Below are positions 8,850 through 19,416 of a stretch of DNA of 46,088 nt, in pieces (the stretch's first letter is position 1; every line of letters begins with the position of its first letter). The stretch comes from a virus. The notes under the pieces were generated by a model. It worked only from the letters and a program-made list of their open reading frames with translations, did no database searches and was not told the DNA's origin. The DNA is taken from positions 1 through 46,088 of IMG/VR virus record IMGVR_UViG_3300022220_000006; one strand, given 5' to 3'. A program made the position numbers and the translations under genes.

Positions 8850-9701
8850 CTAAACCTCCCAGCATAAACCTTTTCTAAATGAAGCATCTCTCAATCTGCG
8901 ATCACCAAATGTATCTTTGACACTTATAAATTTTTCATCAACCAGTTCTCGCCACTGTTGGTACCAATATTCGCATAATGGAAAAACCTCACGAAACACA
9001 TGCTTGTAACCATGGTAGTGGACGATAGTTACATATTTTGATTCACCCTTATAGAATTTTGCACTAGCATTCCATGTAGTATTAACCATTATATGAGGGT
9101 ACTTGTGTAGTAATACTTGACAAGCGAGTTCATCAACCATTCTGCGGGTGCAGTTTTCCCTTTGACCTTGTAAAGTAAGATCATGCCATTCTAAGAAAAT
9201 ATTGAAATCGGAATATCGATATTCTCTTGAGAAACCAAAAACGCCAGTATTGACCGCTTTTCCATATTCAACAGCTTTTTCTATTTCTTCTTCTGGTAAA
9301 ACCTTGGACCATTGCCGGATTCTTCTTTCAATAGTTCCTCCCCGCGTAACCCATCCTGTAAAATGTGTAACCAAGAACCCGTATCTTTTGATTAGGTTCC
9401 AAATAGCGTCCAATGAAGATAAAATTAGGGTATCTGAATCTAAATATAGAACGAGATCATAATCGTCTACATATTTACCAAGAGCTGGCTTATCGGCGAG
9501 AGCATTAGTTACTGTGGATTTTTCGGTTTCACGTAGAATAACGTTATACCGTTCTAAACGTTTAAGGAGGTATTCAGATTGTTCTCCTTCATAAGCGAGT
9601 ACGATGTCACCATCATAATGTTTTCTTAAACTTGCTATACTCACTATTAATCGGATTGTACATTTCTGTCCTCGGTTGTAATACAACACACATTTCTTCA
9701 T
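8850..9701 (-). CDS. Glycosyltransferase, GT8-like
   Basis: 283 aa. LRKHYDGDIVLAYEG gives the first Rossmann-like strand-helix unit. DYDLVLYLDSDTLIL carries the DxD (D88, D90) in the sequence context usual for GT8 enzymes, and VNTGVFGFSREYR matches their 'N-x-G-V' acceptor loop. HYHGYKHVF near residue 235 fits the C-terminal HxxGxxK-type motif that closes the active site in GT8. GT8 members move glucose or galactose, including onto glycoprotein sugar chains. It sits directly downstream of the giant serine-rich gene (21 nt gap), which is suggestive of a shared purpose. The donor sugar is not predictable. Confidence 0.8.
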   Translation of the reverse strand: MKKCVLYYNRGQKCTIRLIVSIASLRKHYDGDIVLAYEGEQSEYLLKRLERYNVILRETEKSTVTNALADKPALGKYVDDYDLVLYLDSDTLILSSLDAIWNLIKRYGFLVTHFTGWVTRGGTIERRIRQWSKVLPEEEIEKAVEYGKAVNTGVFGFSREYRYSDFNIFLEWHDLTLQGQRENCTRRMVDELACQVLLHKYPHIMVNTTWNASAKFYKGESKYVTIVHYHGYKHVFREVFPLCEYWYQQWRELVDEKFISVKDTFGDRRLRDASFRKGLCWEV

Positions 9702-9721
9702 ACTTTATTCCTTCATTACAA

Positions 9722-12700
9722 TTACGAACTTGTACTGGTATAAGAAGAATTTTCATCTGCTGCTGGACCAGATACTCTAGTAACGCCATTATTATCTGTT
9801 AAGTGAACAAAACCAACAGAATCATTTCTTGTTCCATTTAACTCATCTAAATTATAAAACGCTGATAATGATGTCAATAACCCAGCCGATAGATCACCGT
9901 ATAGAAGATTCACCCCTCCATTCCATAATTCATTTCTATCAGATTCGGACAGAACTCTATTTTTCCATATACCGACACTAGCCACACTACCAGTCATTTC
10001 TTCTTCAACATTATCTAAAAAGTCTGTATACTTGCCACCAATATAAAAATCTATATTATGATTGTTTATACCGAAAAATGAGTGAGGTTCAATGTCTGCC
10101 GCACCATCATTTACCTGTAAACCTAATTCATTACTAGTTGCATCATGCCAAGCAACAATATGATACCACTTGTTTACTGCTGGAGTAATAGAGTTTAAAA
10201 CTTGATTATTATTATCATTTTGATCTTCAACCATAAATTTGAACTTATTTGCTGGACCGCTCCAAAGCAATTTATATTCACCTTCTTCATCCCCCCACCT
10301 ACTTAAAATTACATGATCCCCGCTAAATGGTGCAAGATCAAAACGCACCCACACTGATACTGTAAAATCAATATTACCCGCTTGAGTGGCAACATTTGAA
10401 CCCCCATTTAAGTATTGTGCACTAGACGCTTCAAAATGTGCAGCAAATGGTGCCGTTCCAGAACTCATACTGCTTGAAGAAGAACTTGAACTAAAACTAC
10501 TTTCACTGGTAAGTGACACTTCAGTTGAACTGGAGCTAGACGAACTAGAACTCGTAGTCAGTAAAAAAGATGAACTACTAGAAGAAGACCAACCGGAAAA
10601 CTCTATGCTTGATGTCGAAAAACTGGACCCTTCCGACGCAACAGGTCCAACTCCCTGTGAAACATCATAAGCGTTAAATTCTTCACCGATAACCCGATCA
10701 TATCTACTTGTTGCTCCTGGTTCATCCAAATGAAAATAACGTTTTATATCTACTTTTAACCCAGCAGACAATTGTGACCACTTAAGACCTTCACCAACAT
10801 TATATAACTCATGAACCTCTTGCTCGGTTAATGTTCTGTGCCATAAACCTGCAAGTGCTAAACGACCAACAAAGGGGTATAGTACTTCCGGCACAGTCGG
10901 ATCATAATCAACACACCCAATATGCACTGTAGTTTGGGGGTTTTCATTAGGTAGAACCTTATGAATACCAGTCGAATGAGGGGTAGTATCAATAACACTG
11001 TCATTAACTGTAATCCCAATAACATCATTGGCACCGTCATGATAAGCAGTTACATAATACCATGTGTTCACTTTAAGTGCTACTGACGATGTTACTTGGT
11101 TTGTGGTATTGATACCATCATCAGAAACTCTAAACCTTAACTCATCACCGTGTTGGTACAATGAAAATGATCGTTCATCTTGAAGTTCCCCTTCCCAATA
11201 ATTGTATATCCCTCTATCCACAATAGATAAACTAGTTGTAAACACCCATATACTGATGGTGAAATTTTGATCTACTGAAGGTATAATCCAATCACTAAAG
11301 TCCTGAACCCAACCTGACCACACTCTTTCAAAAGCAGATGACGCATCAAATACTGTAGCAAAATTAGTGACACTGGAAGAACTTAAAGAGCTAAAAGAAC
11401 TACTTGTGAATGATACTTCAGTTGAACTCGACGAACTAGTGAAAACTTCAGTCGAACTTGAAGTCGCTATTTCTGAAGAACTTGTAGTCAACAATTCAGT
11501 TGAACTTGTTGAACTGCTTGAAGAACTTACAGAACTACTGGAACTTGTCGTCAACAATGCAGTTGAAGGTGAAGAACTACTTGTAGTCAATAATTCAGTT
11601 GAAGATGAAGAGCTAGAAGAAGTACTAGAACTAGTTGTTAACAATTCAGTTGAAGATGAAGAACTTATAGAGGTACTGGAACTAGTTGTTAACAATTCAG
11701 TTGAAGATGAAGAACTAGAAGAACTACTTGTCGTCAACAATGCAGTTGAGCTAGAAGAACTACTTGTAGTCAATAACGCAGTTGAAGATGAAGAGCTAGA
11801 AGAACTACTTGTAGTCAATAATTCAGTTGAAGGTGAAGAACTACTTGAAGAACTTATAGAAGTACTGGAACTAGTTGACAACAATTCAGTTGAACTGGAA
11901 GTTAAGAGTTCTGTTGAACTTGTAGTCAACAATTCAGTTGAACTTGTTGAACTGCTTGAAGAACTTACAGAACTACTGGAACTTGTCGTTAACAATTCAC
12001 TAGAACCAGTAGAACTACTGGTCGTCAATAACGCAGTTGAAGATGAAGAGCTACTTGTTAATGATACTTCAGTTGAACTACTCGTCGTCAATAACGCAGT
12101 TGAAGATGTAGAACTACTTGTGAATGATACTTCAGTTGAACTGGAACTTGTAGTTAATAACGCAGATGAACTTAACGAAGAAGAGGTTAAACTAACTTCA
12201 GTTGAACTGGTACTATAAGAACTGAAACTTGAGGATTGTGCTTCTGTAGAACTACTCGTAGTTAAGAGAAAAGTTGAACTGGAAGAAGAAGACCAACTGG
12301 AAAACTCAACTGTAGAACTGGATGATAAACTCGATGAAGAAGAAAAGGAACTATTTAATTCTGGAGCTGGACCAATGCTATATCCAACTGTATTGGTATC
12401 TGATAAATCGTTTGACCCTTCACTATCATATCTCGTACCAGAAGCTTCTTTCAAATCCCAATATGATATTAAAGACGATTCATATTGTGAAGGTAATTCA
12501 GAACGCTGATAACCATACCCACCATTCCATAATCCATTACGTAGAGATTCAGTCAAAGCGTGACCCCAATAACCGACCATTGAGATTCTACCATCCAAAT
12601 ACGCCGTTCCGTTCACTCTGCCTATTTCGAATTGTGAACTAGTATTAACAAAATTACCCGTATGTGGAGCTGTATTAACCACACCGTCATTAATATGAAT

Positions 12701-15700
12701 TCCAATAAAATCATCAGTCTTATCATAAAAACCAATAACCAAATACCAGGTATTCGCTTTTATAGCACCCACATAAGTATCTTCAACCACTACCGTTGTT
12801 GAACTATCATTGGAAACACGGAAACTAAATTTCTTAGTACTTGAATTGTATAACAGAGAAAATTGTTTATCGGAAGGTTCATTCCATTTGCTAACCAACC
12901 CATAAGAAGTCTCTATAGAATCTAAATACACCCAAGCCGATATCGTCATTGGATTAATATCTGGCTGTAAAGTCGGATTACTGGCAATACTTAAATATTC
13001 CGAGTTTGCGGAAACAAATCTTGCCGATTTACCCAACTCGGTTGATAAAGACAATAATTCTGTCGAAGACGATTCTTCTGTAGAACTAGAGCTGAATGAT
13101 GTATTTAGAGCCGGTTCTGGACCCTTTACTCTTAGTACCCCACCATTATCCGTTAAATCGTTTGACCCGTGTGAATCGAATCTGGTACCACTCAACTCAT
13201 CCAAATTCCAGAATGATTCAAGATTCAACTTTTGAAATTCCGGTACATCTTCATAAGGTAAAGCCATACCCTGATTGTGCAATGCAATACGATCATCGCT
13301 ACTGAGAACTCGGTTACGCCAATATCCAACAGACGAAATTCCTCCCTGCCAATGATTTGCTGCACTAGTTATCTTCCACGCACCAATTAGAAAATCTGCG
13401 CCACCCTGAAATACTGTCTCGTCGTATGTAGCAATAACCGCAGTGTCATCATTAACGGCAATACCGATTTCGTTATTAACTGAATCATGCCACGCAGTTA
13501 CAAAATACCAGGTATTATAATTTACTGTATTAACAGTATATGATGCTGTAATCGTAACTTGCCCATTTCTTGAAACTGACCATATAAACCTATCAGCCGC
13601 ACTTGGGTTAAAAGTTAAACTATATTCTCTTAAATTAGAACTACTGGTCCATTTAGACAAAATAACATCTTCAAACGTAGACCCAGAATCAACGTAAACC
13701 CACGCCGCAAAAGTAAAACTGATATCTCCAGGTGATAAAGAAGCGTTGCTGGCAATTTCCAAATACTGATCCGTTCCGTTAAACGCAGCAGCAAAAGGTA
13801 TTTCCCCTGATGATGAAGAACTACTTACACTTGTTGTACTTGGAGAACTGCTCGAAGTTAAAGAAACCTCTGTTGAGCTAGAACTAAAAGATGATTCAGA
13901 TGTCGTACTTAAAGAGGAAGTAGATGAACTCGTTGTGTTTATTTCACTCGAAGTTGACATTTGTTCAGTTGAACTGGTAGAACTAACGGATGTAGAACTT
14001 TGAGAAGTTGAGCTTAAAGAGGTAGAACTGGTAGACAGGTTTATGGTAGAACTGGTAGACAGGTTTAATGTAGAACTTGTTGTCTCACCAATACCAGAAG
14101 ATGTACTAGTCACACCACAAAATGTAGAACTTGAGGTGGTTTCACTACTCGTTGATTGTATTGAAGTTGAACTAGATGAAAAAGAACTGAATTCTTCCGA
14201 AGATTCTGATGTTGCCAGTTTATAAAACCTACCGGTGCCACCATTATATAATGCTTGTACATAAGCATCTAAATCTTCAGTAGTTGCAAATAATGAACTT
14301 GTATCTCTCCACATATATAGTTCATCAATTGCCGCATTGATCCCTTGAACACCCGCTATTTCCAACCCAACTCTGAATGTGTCAGTAGTCACTGTATCAA
14401 TTGTAAATGAGCTATCATACTCGGCTGCTAATACCCCATCCACATATAATCTCATCAAGTTAAGATCTTCATCAATAAACACTGCAAAATGTGTCCAGCA
14501 ATCAACGCCAAACTCTAAATCAGTAGTTGTAGTGTCTAAACTTATGTTTCCAGTGGTAGTATTAACAAATAATAAATACCCGTCTTTTGGAGATGTTTTT
14601 TGTGTTAACCGAACTTGGAAATCATTTGCAAATACTGTGTCATCAAGAATAAAAGTTTGTGGGTTAACCCAAACAGAAAATAAATTAGATGCTTGTAGAT
14701 TTGTTTCATTATCTATAACTTCTAAATAATCCGAATCCGCATTAAATGAAGCAGCGTTTCCATTGATTCCGTTAACATTCGTGACAGTATTAAATGCGGT
14801 TAAGTTAGCGGTTGATATTCGATCAACAACAGTACCACTTTCGGCATTTTCCATTGACCACACGTGTGCCAGTTTTGTTTCTACACTATCCAATAGTGCA
14901 TGGTTAAATCCTTCACCAGCTTCACTTGTACTAGATGATGACACACCTGAGAGTGCAGTTGAACTAGATTCTGAACTAACTGATATAAATGTACTCGAAG
15001 ACGTAGAAGATTCAGTAGAAAAATTATCAATAGCAATACCATATTTATTACTTGCATATGTATTTATTTCTTCAATTCTCTCTTCACTTATTTTATCCGC
15101 GAATATTAAAATTTCCGCTATATCCCCATCAAAAAAATCTTCTTCAGTAACACCAGTTGCGGGTAACGCACCAACTAGCAACCTAGCTGTTGAATCGTAT
15201 ACAAAACTACCTCCATAGAATAGCGTATCACCAGCTTGATTGTTAAAATAAGTTTTAGCTTCTCCCTCTACATCAAACGCGGTTGCGTGTATATGGAAGT
15301 TTTCAATATCTTGTGCAAAGGTTACATTAGTACCAGATTCACCAAGTCCAGTACGTTTAATTCTTGTATCAACTTCACCACCACCAGAACTATTATATCG
15401 TGCAAACCAACCGGTTGGACTGGCTTCAGGGTCATAATATGCCAATGCTACTTGATCAGATGGATCTGGATTACTAGCAACACCAATAACAAATATTGTA
15501 AATTCTTTACCTTCCAAAGCAGTAATTCTGCCAGCATCTAAGAAATTATCTAAACCATTAAATCTTATTACAGGTTTACCGTGAACAACATTTGTTCGTA
15601 AGATCGGTTGCTCTGATAAGTTTGCATTTATCAAATGATTATCGTGTCCAGATTGATCATGCCACTCTTCTACTGGATCATTATGTACTGATTCAGTAAC

Positions 15701-17644
15701 ACCCGCATCAATATAAGTACCCTTTTCTGCCATATACCAAGCGCGTAAATTGGTGGAATCAAACTCCCCTAGTGTCTGAGAACTAGAAGTGCTTGTAGAC
15801 CCTACCACCTCTGTGCTACTTGTTGTTTCTACAGCAGTACTGCTGCTCAGTGAAGTTTGTTCACCTGAACTGCTCGATGAACTTAAAGTAGATGAACTGG
15901 AATGACTTACCGGTTCACTAAATTCTTGCGAAGTGGTAGATACACTTGATGTAGACAACCCTACTGTAGAAGTAGAACTACTAGTATAACTACTAAATTC
16001 CTGACTACTTGTGCTTAAACTGGTTTCTGACGAAGAATCAACTGATGACAATGAAGAAGTTGCTGACACCACAGACGAACTTGATGAATATGAAGTAAAA
16101 TCTTGTGAAAATTCTTGTGAAGACGATGAAGTAAGACGTTTATAAAATCTACCAGCACCACCATTATACAATCGTCTTACGAAAAGTTCCTCTTCTCCTT
16201 CGTTAGCAAATAACGGATTTGAAGATGTACTTCTTCTCCAAATATAAATTTCATCTACTGTACCGTCTAAATAAAGATCATCCGTAAATCTACGTTGTCC
16301 AATTGTAAATGCTTCTTGCGGATCTAAACCTGATAAACTAAGCGTTACATCAGTATCAGTATCAACTTTTACTCCATCCACATACATAGATTGTATTCCT
16401 CTAACCGGAGAAAAAGACCAAACAACATGATAAAACCTATCAGTTGATTTAATCGCATTTAAATCAGTTGATAAAACACCACCACCATTTGTTTGCCACG
16501 TAAGTGAGTTTTCAAAACCAGCTTGATCTACTGAAGAAAAACCTAAAGATGCTGTACCATTACCGATATCTAATACTCGACCACTATCGCTCAAGTTATT
16601 CATTTTTAACCACAAGGAATATACCAATTCATTTGTTGAATTTGGTATAAGTTCGGTTGCACCACCTTGAACACCTAAATAACTATCAACTCCATTAAGA
16701 AATCTCCCTACCCCGTCTTTTCCTGGTACTGTAACGGGGTTGTTAATCTCTAATAATACTTTACTACCTGCTTCCGGTTGTATAAGTGTGTCATCAACAT
16801 CTTCCATTTTCCATACAACAAACAAATCAGTTTCTATTTCGTCAAGAACAAGATCGTTGAACCCACCCCCGAGCGCACTGGAAGAAGAAGTGCTTGAGCT
16901 GAAAGAGCTGCTTGAACTGGAAGAAGAACTGGTTGTTAATATTTCAGTTGACGATGAACTTAAAGAGGTTGAAGATTGAGAAGTAGTACTTGCAGAAGAT
17001 GGAGAAGTAGAACTTAGAGAGGTTGAAGAACTGGTACTGCTAGATAATGATGATGAACTACTGGTAAATGATACAAATGTAGAACTCGAAGTAAAACTTT
17101 CAAAAGTTGAAGAAGAAGAACTAGTAGATGATGATGTTGAAGAGGTTAACACCGCTGTAGAGCTTGAGCTAGAAGTGGATGAACTCTCACTTTGAGATGT
17201 ACTGCTACTAGATAATGAAGTAGAAGTGTCAAGTGCTATTGTACTACTACTTGATATTGATGTACTTGAAGATGACGATTGAGAACTTGAACTTGATTCT
17301 TCAGTTAATGCGCCAGTATAAGTGGATAATATAATGTATTGACTATTTTCTTCATCAACTATTAATCGGACAGCACTATTACCGCTAGGTAAAGTAAACG
17401 CAGTTAGACCATCTATGGTTACTGATGGGTCATCAGTTATAAATTCAGCAATGCTTGAACCCGTTAACTTAAAAAACACTTCACGTAAATTGTTTCCCAC
17501 AATTGTTGGTAGAACAAAAGTGTCGTCTACCGCCAAATCAAGTTTTACGATTGATCCAAGATCGCTACTACTAAGTGCTTGTCCTGAAAAATATTCTTTG
17601 TAATCAAAGTTAACTGTACTGTTTACTGAACGAAAAAGTGACAT
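9722..17644 (-). CDS. Giant serine-rich protein with about seven LamG-like lectin domains
   Basis: About 2640 aa. The ATG at 17644 forms a TAATG overlap with the previous stop; an ATG two codons earlier (17650) is also in frame. Residues 1-115 form a globular, probably virion-anchoring domain (MSLFRSV then alternating strands). Lectin-like domains start near residues 263, 630, 925, 1285, 1550, 2100 and 2400. Signatures such as AAFNGTDQYLEIASNASLSP, FAAWVYVDSG and a closing GISSVGYWRNRVLS are typical of LamG/concanavalin folds. They are joined by Ser/Thr linkers; the longest runs from about 1770 to 2095 and repeats STELLTTSSS-type units. Domains 4 to 7 are clearly homologous to one another. 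It is likely a fibre or surface adhesin that binds glycans, with linkers that could be glycosylated. Confidence 0.85.
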   Translation of the reverse strand: MSLFRSVNSTVNFDYKEYFSGQALSSSDLGSIVKLDLAVDDTFVLPTIVGNNLREVFFKLTGSSIAEFITDDPSVTIDGLTAFTLPSGNSAVRLIVDEENSQYIILSTYTGALTEESSSSSQSSSSSTSISSSSTIALDTSTSLSSSSTSQSESSSTSSSSSTAVLTSSTSSSTSSSSSTFESFTSSSTFVSFTSSSSSLSSSTSSSTSLSSTSPSSASTTSQSSTSLSSSSTEILTTSSSSSSSSSFSSSTSSSSALGGGFNDLVLDEIETDLFVVWKMEDVDDTLIQPEAGSKVLLEINNPVTVPGKDGVGRFLNGVDSYLGVQGGATELIPNSTNELVYSLWLKMNNLSDSGRVLDIGNGTASLGFSSVDQAGFENSLTWQTNGGGVLSTDLNAIKSTDRFYHVVWSFSPVRGIQSMYVDGVKVDTDTDVTLSLSGLDPQEAFTIGQRRFTDDLYLDGTVDEIYIWRRSTSSNPLFANEGEEELFVRRLYNGGAGRFYKRLTSSSSQEFSQDFTSYSSSSSVVSATSSLSSVDSSSETSLSTSSQEFSSYTSSSTSTVGLSTSSVSTTSQEFSEPVSHSSSSTLSSSSSSGEQTSLSSSTAVETTSSTEVVGSTSTSSSQTLGEFDSTNLRAWYMAEKGTYIDAGVTESVHNDPVEEWHDQSGHDNHLINANLSEQPILRTNVVHGKPVIRFNGLDNFLDAGRITALEGKEFTIFVIGVASNPDPSDQVALAYYDPEASPTGWFARYNSSGGGEVDTRIKRTGLGESGTNVTFAQDIENFHIHATAFDVEGEAKTYFNNQAGDTLFYGGSFVYDSTARLLVGALPATGVTEEDFFDGDIAEILIFADKISEERIEEINTYASNKYGIAIDNFSTESSTSSSTFISVSSESSSTALSGVSSSSTSEAGEGFNHALLDSVETKLAHVWSMENAESGTVVDRISTANLTAFNTVTNVNGINGNAASFNADSDYLEVIDNETNLQASNLFSVWVNPQTFILDDTVFANDFQVRLTQKTSPKDGYLLFVNTTTGNISLDTTTTDLEFGVDCWTHFAVFIDEDLNLMRLYVDGVLAAEYDSSFTIDTVTTDTFRVGLEIAGVQGINAAIDELYMWRDTSSLFATTEDLDAYVQALYNGGTGRFYKLATSESSEEFSSFSSSSTSIQSTSSETTSSSTFCGVTSTSSGIGETTSSTLNLSTSSTINLSTSSTSLSSTSQSSTSVSSTSSTEQMSTSSEINTTSSSTSSLSTTSESSFSSSSTEVSLTSSSSPSTTSVSSSSSSGEIPFAAAFNGTDQYLEIASNASLSPGDISFTFAAWVYVDSGSTFEDVILSKWTSSSNLREYSLTFNPSAADRFIWSVSRNGQVTITASYTVNTVNYNTWYFVTAWHDSVNNEIGIAVNDDTAVIATYDETVFQGGADFLIGAWKITSAANHWQGGISSVGYWRNRVLSSDDRIALHNQGMALPYEDVPEFQKLNLESFWNLDELSGTRFDSHGSNDLTDNGGVLRVKGPEPALNTSFSSSSTEESSSTELLSLSTELGKSARFVSANSEYLSIASNPTLQPDINPMTISAWVYLDSIETSYGLVSKWNEPSDKQFSLLYNSSTKKFSFRVSNDSSTTVVVEDTYVGAIKANTWYLVIGFYDKTDDFIGIHINDGVVNTAPHTGNFVNTSSQFEIGRVNGTAYLDGRISMVGYWGHALTESLRNGLWNGGYGYQRSELPSQYESSLISYWDLKEASGTRYDSEGSNDLSDTNTVGYSIGPAPELNSSFSSSSSLSSSSTVEFSSWSSSSSSTFLLTTSSSTEAQSSSFSSYSTSSTEVSLTSSSLSSSALLTTSSSSTEVSFTSSSTSSTALLTTSSSTEVSLTSSSSSSTALLTTSSSTGSSELLTTSSSSSVSSSSSSTSSTELLTTSSTELLTSSSTELLSTSSSTSISSSSSSSPSTELLTTSSSSSSSSSTALLTTSSSSSSTALLTTSSSSSSSSSTELLTTSSSTSISSSSSTELLTTSSSTSSSSSSSTELLTTSSSSPSTALLTTSSSSSVSSSSSSTSSTELLTTSSSEIATSSSTEVFTSSSSSTEVSFTSSSFSSLSSSSVTNFATVFDASSAFERVWSGWVQDFSDWIIPSVDQNFTISIWVFTTSLSIVDRGIYNYWEGELQDERSFSLYQHGDELRFRVSDDGINTTNQVTSSVALKVNTWYYVTAYHDGANDVIGITVNDSVIDTTPHSTGIHKVLPNENPQTTVHIGCVDYDPTVPEVLYPFVGRLALAGLWHRTLTEQEVHELYNVGEGLKWSQLSAGLKVDIKRYFHLDEPGATSRYDRVIGEEFNAYDVSQGVGPVASEGSSFSTSSIEFSGWSSSSSSSFLLTTSSSSSSSSSTEVSLTSESSFSSSSSSSSMSSGTAPFAAHFEASSAQYLNGGSNVATQAGNIDFTVSVWVRFDLAPFSGDHVILSRWGDEEGEYKLLWSGPANKFKFMVEDQNDNNNQVLNSITPAVNKWYHIVAWHDATSNELGLQVNDGAADIEPHSFFGINNHNIDFYIGGKYTDFLDNVEEEMTGSVASVGIWKNRVLSESDRNELWNGGVNLLYGDLSAGLLTSLSAFYNLDELNGTRNDSVGFVHLTDNNGVTRVSGPAADENSSYTSTSS

Positions 17645-18396
17645 TAGCATAAACTCTGGCTTGTTGTTGAACTAGAAGTAAATGAAACAAAGGTGCTAGA
17701 ACTACTAGTTGAAAACGATGAAGAAGAAGTAAAACTAGAAAACTCTTGTGAGGTACTCGATGTTGACCTATTGATTGTTGAACTAGAAGAACTATAAGAA
17801 GAGGTTTCTGACACCTCAGTACTGGAACTAGAACTTGTTTCAGATAATGCACTACTTGAACTGGAAGTAAAACTTACCGCAGTACTAAACGAACTTATAG
17901 AAGTGGAACTTTCTGAACTTGTTGACAAACCAATAGTTGAACTACATGAAGATTTGGACAATTCTGAACTCTCACTAGAGGAAGTGGAACTGGAAGTTTC
18001 TAATACAGAAGAACTAGAAAATTCTTCCACAGAAGTAACAAACTTTCCTTCTAATATGTGCCAACGGTTTGCAGCTTTCTCAGTTGACAATAAAGCACCA
18101 TTATGTCCTAGAACCAGTTGAAACGTTGCTGTGACACCACCATCAATATTCTCTCCCCAATGAGGAAATAAAGTAACTAATCTACCGTCTTCCTGTGTAA
18201 AAACAGAGGTAAATGCAAACGTTACCATTGATTCATACATAAACTTGGTATGAGGTAACCTTATAAACTGCACATTGTTACCTATGAGTACAAGCTTATT
18301 GGCTATGGTCTCATCTAGTTCCGTATACAGATCATTTATTGTTACAATTCCCGCCAACTGTAACGGGTTTAGTAAGCTTCGAAACAGATTTATCAT
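17644..18396 (-). CDS. Serine-rich protein with globular N-terminal domain
   Basis: 250 aa. Residues 1-118 form a globular domain starting MINLFRSLLNPLQLAG, similar in its first residues to the giant protein (MSLFRSV). From residue ~125 the chain is almost all Ser/Thr with the same short motifs (SSTFVSFTSSS, TEVSETSS) and ends SQSLC. It has no lectin domain. The stop overlaps the start of the giant gene (TAATG), so the two are translated together. The start overlaps the end of the sugar-dehydratase gene by 65 nt; the match of MINLFRS with MSLFRS supports this start. It may be a short partner or capping subunit of the giant fibre. Confidence 0.75.
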   Translation of the reverse strand: MINLFRSLLNPLQLAGIVTINDLYTELDETIANKLVLIGNNVQFIRLPHTKFMYESMVTFAFTSVFTQEDGRLVTLFPHWGENIDGGVTATFQLVLGHNGALLSTEKAANRWHILEGKFVTSVEEFSSSSVLETSSSTSSSESSELSKSSCSSTIGLSTSSESSTSISSFSTAVSFTSSSSSALSETSSSSSTEVSETSSYSSSSSTINRSTSSTSQEFSSFTSSSSFSTSSSSTFVSFTSSSTTSQSLC

Positions 18397-19312
18397 TTAG
18401 TATACTTTTTGTAAAACGATTTCCAATCAATGAATTGTTAACTATATATCTATTGTTGCTGTGCATATCAAATAAATCTGAAAAATTTCTTTCCTCAACA
18501 AGTTTCGTATACAGCGACAATGTGTACTCTAACTGTGACGTTTCAGAAAATGCATAATCACCAGTACACTCTAACATCATATTGTCTTCTGGCCGTACAT
18601 ATAGTTCGTAATCAGGACCAAGCATCCAAGATACATAATTGGCAATCATAAATCTTGACATCTCACAATATTCAAATTCTTCTGTTGTTGGTAATCCACA
18701 CTTCTGTATATTGGTTAATCCATTCACTATCCAATCAGTAAACTTGGATACGTGGGAAAAACATAGGTGCCGTAACAATTCATCTTCAACCATGTACCGA
18801 TTGTATTGAAAAAACTCTGATAACATATTATTAACAAAAAGATCGCTTCTTACCCGCAATGTTCCACCATATAACTCTGGTGTTGGTATAACGGCAATAT
18901 TTCTATTGAGTTGTTTTTCTATCCCATTTACCAATAAGGTTTGATAGTTGTAATAAAGACCATCATCCTTATTTAGATTTTCATCCATCGTTGTGAACAC
19001 CACCGTATCGGTTTCTATTAATTGTCCACACTCAAGAATCTTATCAAAATAAATATCTTGATACTTCTTAAACGATTCTTCACTATAAAAACTGCCAATA
19101 TCGATAGTGGAGCAAATGAAAATTATTTCATACTCTTCCAACTCCATTAATTGGATATCGATAAAGTTTGTACTTTTGACCTTCGCTTTGACAGGTAAAT
19201 AAGCAGAGCTAAAAACGTTAGTATCATAAACAACCACCTCATGTTTCTGTTCTAACTTGTTTGTTAAGTGAGATCCGAGGTAGCCACACCCCCCAATAAT
19301 CGCAATTTTCAT
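18332..19312 (-). CDS. NAD-dependent epimerase/dehydratase-like protein (extended SDR)
   Basis: About 326 aa from the ATG at 19312, which has AGGGG upstream; an in-frame ATG at 19351 would add 13 residues without a better site. MKIAIIGGCGYLGSHL is the dinucleotide-binding GxxGxxG loop, and HEVVVYDTN supplies the acidic residue that selects NAD. PELYGGTLRVRSD and later blocks follow the nucleotide-sugar epimerase layout. The catalytic YxxxK is not clear: the expected place reads YYNYQTLL, so activity is uncertain. It may make a nucleotide-sugar for the glycosyltransferases in the same transcription unit. Confidence 0.7.
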   Translation of the reverse strand: MKIAIIGGCGYLGSHLTNKLEQKHEVVVYDTNVFSSAYLPVKAKVKSTNFIDIQLMELEEYEIIFICSTIDIGSFYSEESFKKYQDIYFDKILECGQLIETDTVVFTTMDENLNKDDGLYYNYQTLLVNGIEKQLNRNIAVIPTPELYGGTLRVRSDLFVNNMLSEFFQYNRYMVEDELLRHLCFSHVSKFTDWIVNGLTNIQKCGLPTTEEFEYCEMSRFMIANYVSWMLGPDYELYVRPEDNMMLECTGDYAFSETSQLEYTLSLYTKLVEERNFSDLFDMHSNNRYIVNNSLIGNRFTKSILNDKSVSKLTKPVTVGGNCNNK

Positions 19313-19416
19313 AACATTTTCCCCTGTAGCACATAATTCTATATCGTACACTATAACATAAAAATTAGTATGTCAAGATGACAGCTCATAATATATCTAC
19401 TTCAATTGTGTTTTAA

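Noticed and set aside
11367-12218. 283-codon plus-strand open frame
   Set aside because: Mirror of the longest Ser tract in the giant protein (repeat of STELLTTSSS read backward); no start signal.
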